From CBDVAK01 sp965371945 (GTDB taxonomy: Bacteria; Pseudomonadota; Gammaproteobacteria; Competibacterales; JAHEDQ01): 17,402 bases of DNA. The notes beneath the pieces were generated by a model. It was given only the letters and a program-made list of their open reading frames with translations, ran no database searches and was not told the origin of the DNA. How positions within the stretch are numbered: position 1 is the stretch's first letter; the number at the start of each line of letters is the position of its first letter. Location of the stretch: assembly GCA_965371945.1 (NCBI GenBank), contig CBDVAK010000040.1:1-17402 (forward strand), given 5' to 3'. Below are positions 15,529 to 17,402 of this stretch, in pieces. The translations under genes were made by a program, and so were the position numbers.

Positions 15529-15982
15529 TCACGACCTGCTCTTGCCCTGCGCCGGCGCATGCGTACTGAGCCCGTGTTCGACGATCTCCAGCAACCGGTC
15601 AGCAATCTGATGTGGGTTGAGCTCACCTTTGACTGTATACCAATGCGTGATCCAGTTGAATGCACCAAGCCGAGCAAATGTCGCTAGCCTGGGATCACAG
15701 GGGGCAATAGAACCGTCTGCGATTCCCTTGCCGATCAGAGCGCGGATGGCGCCGTCAAGTACGTCACGCTACTCCGCCATGACCTTGTGGCTCTCGGTTT
15801 CGAGGGGAAGATCGCCGGACATGATCAGGCAGATGCCGGAATCCTTGACCACGACCTCGGCGCAATGGCGCATGAACAGCTTGACTTCCCCCAGACCAAT
15901 ATCATCACTATTCGTTAAACGCTTGGCCAGCAATCCTAAGCAACACCAGGCGCTTGAGCCGGTACTGCTCTTCGCGGCCCAT
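15529..15982 (-). pseudogene. Decayed TetR/AcrR-family regulator lacking the helix-turn-helix
   Basis: The minus strand from 15982 opens with a good GGAG 7 bases before ATG and reads MGREEQYRLKR then LLRIAGQAFNE, a typical TetR helix 1, but meets TAG at 15910-15908 after 24 codons. In another frame, from about 15916 onward, the C-terminal domain continues (VKLFMRHCAEVVVKDSG, then GICLIMSGDLPLETESHK), is broken by TAG at 15771-15769, and resumes in the same frame through GIADGSIAPCDPRLATFARLG and NWITHWYTVKG to the TGA at 15529. The helices that should contact DNA, about 50-60 residues, are missing at the frame junction. So there are three lesions: an internal deletion, a frame change and a nonsense codon. 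It sits directly upstream of pycAB on the same strand and may once have regulated its neighbours. A spliced or recoded function is very unlikely. Confidence 0.8.
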
Positions 15983-16046
15983 ACTCGATCTCCATAATTT
16001 CGACGATCTGTCGATTGGCAAATGCGACGTTGCTGTTGCACGCTGA

Positions 16047-16073
16047 CGCGCAACCCGGTTTCAGGATTGCGCG
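16047..16073 (-). terminator. Hairpin after the universal stress protein gene, possible terminator
   Basis: Read on the minus strand, a 10-bp stem (CGCGCAATCC with GGGTTGCGCG) closes a 7-base loop, starting 13 bases after the stress-protein stop. One pair is G-U, which pairs only in the minus-strand RNA, consistent with the gene direction. No T run follows, so it may be a 3'-end stabiliser rather than an intrinsic terminator. Confidence 0.45.
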
Positions 16074-16086
16074 GCGACTCTATGCG

Positions 16087-16584
16087 CTATCGCAGGTCGT
16101 CGGGGATAGGTACCAACAAAACCGGACGATCGGCGTGCGTGATCACTTTCTGCGCGACCGACCCCACTAGCGCCTTCAGTAGTCCACCGCGGCTGTGGGT
16201 GCCCATGACGATCAGACTGGCGTCCCAGTCGTCGGCTTCGGCGAGGATGGCCTCGGCAGGCATGCCATCCACAAGGCGTATTTCCGGCATGATCTCCCGG
16301 CCCTCAGCGCTTTCACCGAGTTCGGATTCACAGAACGCCTGGATGCGCTTCTGAATTTCGGCCCGGACACGCGCCAGCCCATCCGCCTTGAGTTGTTCCA
16401 ATTGTTCGGCCGGCAGAATATTGCGAACCAGGGTCTGGGCGGTGGACCCGAGCGGCTCGATGGCATGCACGAAGCGCATCCGGGCGCCATGTTGGCGGGC
16501 CAGGGCGACAGCATGGGCGAATACCGCGGGAGCATTGTCACCGAGGTCGCTGGCGTAGATGATTCTCTCGATTGTCGGAAGCAT
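16087..16584 (-). CDS. Universal stress protein, UspA family, linked to a TRAP transporter
   Basis: A single-domain 165-aa UspA-fold protein. It opens with RIIYASDLGDNAPAVFAHA, the usual beta1-alpha1 with the nucleotide-contacting Asp13. It ends with VMGTHSRGGLLKALVGSVAQ and then VITHADRPVLLVP, which holds the ATP-binding pattern of spaced glycines and a Ser (GT-HSRGG...GS). Length is standard. A clear GAGGGA lies 8 bases before the ATG at 16584 and overlaps the stop codon of the upstream dctM, only 12 bp away, so the two are co-transcribed. In Halomonas elongata the Usp TeaD regulates the ectoine TRAP system TeaABC; a similar ATP-dependent modulation of the upstream transporter is inferred here. 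Confidence 0.9.
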   Translation of the reverse strand: MLPTIERIIYASDLGDNAPAVFAHAVALARQHGARMRFVHAIEPLGSTAQTLVRNILPAEQLEQLKADGLARVRAEIQKRIQAFCESELGESAEGREIMPEIRLVDGMPAEAILAEADDWDASLIVMGTHSRGGLLKALVGSVAQKVITHADRPVLLVPIPDDLR

Positions 16585-16596
16585 GATCGAAATCCC

Positions 16597-17402
16597 TCAG
16601 TTGCCGTAGGCCACGCTCGGCAGCCAGGTCACCAGGTCTGGCCAGATGAAGATCATGACGAGCCCGGTGAGTTGAAGCAGGATGAATGGGATCACGCCTT
16701 TGTAGATGTGACCGATGGTCACCTCCGGAGGAGCAACACCTTTGAGATAGAACAGGGCGAAGCCCACCGGCGGGGTGAGGAAAGAGGTCTGCAGGCAGAC
16801 CGCGAACAGCACCGTGAACCACACCAGATCGAAACCCATGCCGGCGATCACCGGCCCCACCAAAGGCAGCACGATCAGGGTGATCTCGATCCAGTCCAGC
16901 ACGAAGCCAAGGAGAAAGGTGAAAGCCAGCACGGCGATGACCACGCCGATGGGCCCGAAGGGCAGCGAGCGCAGCGCACCTTCGATGAGTTCATCACCGC
17001 CGAGTCCCCGGAACACCAGCGAGAACGCCGTGGCGCCGAGGAAAATCGCAAAGATGAATGCCGTAGTGCGGGTCGTTTCCTCGCACACGTCCCTGAGCAC
17101 CTGCAGGTTGAGCTTGCGACTGAACGCGGCCAGCAACAGCGCGCCGAAAGCGCCTACACCCGAGGCCTCGGTGGGCGTCGCCAGACCCATGAAGATGGTG
17201 CCCAGCACCGCCAGAATCAGACCGACGGGAGGCAGGATGGCGATCAGCACTCCCAGTATCATGCTCAGGGTGATCGGCTCGACGTGCTCCGGCGCCGGTG
17301 CAACGTCCGGAACCAGGCGCGCGTAGACCAGGATATAGGTGATGTAAAGAAAACCGAGCAACACACCCGGTATCAACGCGCCGAGAAAGAGGTCACCGAC
17401 CG
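16597..17402 (-). CDS. dctM: TRAP transporter large permease, DctM subunit (5' end outside window)
   Basis: The C-terminal 267 or so residues of a second DctM; the frame is open to the right edge of the window, so the start lies beyond it. The visible part begins VGDLFLGALIPGVLLG and continues with hydrophobic helices and the family landmarks LATPTEASGVGA, IFAIFLGATAFSLV, GGDELIEGALR, LDWIEITLIVLPL, LTPPVGFALFYLKGV and the C-terminus VTWLPSVAYGN. Almost every one recurs in the DctM at 5969-7354, so the two are close paralogs. Its binding protein and DctQ are expected just beyond the right edge. It is followed 12 bp later by the stress-protein gene. Confidence 0.92.
   Translation of the reverse strand, partial: VGDLFLGALIPGVLLGFLYITYILVYARLVPDVAPAPEHVEPITLSMILGVLIAILPPVGLILAVLGTIFMGLATPTEASGVGAFGALLLAAFSRKLNLQVLRDVCEETTRTTAFIFAIFLGATAFSLVFRGLGGDELIEGALRSLPFGPIGVVIAVLAFTFLLGFVLDWIEITLIVLPLVGPVIAGMGFDLVWFTVLFAVCLQTSFLTPPVGFALFYLKGVAPPEVTIGHIYKGVIPFILLQLTGLVMIFIWPDLVTWLPSVAYGN

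Overview
The window looks like chromosomal DNA of an aerobic, GC-rich gammaproteobacterium (roughly 60% G+C by eye). The lineage is inferred from a Pseudomonas-like two-subunit pyruvate carboxylase, TRAP transporters and the general look of the proteins; no rRNA or single-lineage marker is present. Most genes lie on the minus strand, with a two-gene plus-strand island at about 4.5-5.9 kb. I saw no tRNA, rRNA, CRISPR array, insertion sequence or phage gene.

Region 1 (97-4051, minus) is a methanethiol-oxidation locus. It holds an SBP56-family protein resembling periplasmic methanethiol oxidase (MtoX). Overlapping it by a TTGA junction is one long protein that joins a SCO1/SenC copper-chaperone domain to a di-heme MauG/cytochrome c peroxidase domain. 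A small unknown gene follows. Separate SCO1/SenC and mauG genes are known neighbours of mtoX; here they form one polypeptide.

Region 2 (4052-5945) is a 490-bp divergent intergenic stretch, then a plus-strand pair: a class I SAM-dependent methyltransferase and a zeta-class glutathione S-transferase (maleylacetoacetate isomerase type).

Region 3 (5969-10791, minus) is a complete TRAP transporter (DctP, DctQ, DctM) with an acyl-CoA synthetase upstream of it. Region 4 (11046-15430, minus) is a biotin-dependent carboxylase pair (biotin carboxylase, then carboxyltransferase plus biotin carrier, most likely pyruvate carboxylase). Its last gene overlaps a secreted PHB-depolymerase-type esterase. Together these read as organic or hydroxy-acid release, uptake, CoA activation and anaplerosis; this linkage is inference from order and families.

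Region 5 (15529-17402, minus) holds a decayed TetR-family regulator that has lost its DNA-binding helices, a universal stress protein, and the 3' part of a second TRAP large permease that runs off the window. The second permease closely resembles the first. The permease-stress protein pairing recalls TeaD beside the ectoine TRAP system TeaABC.
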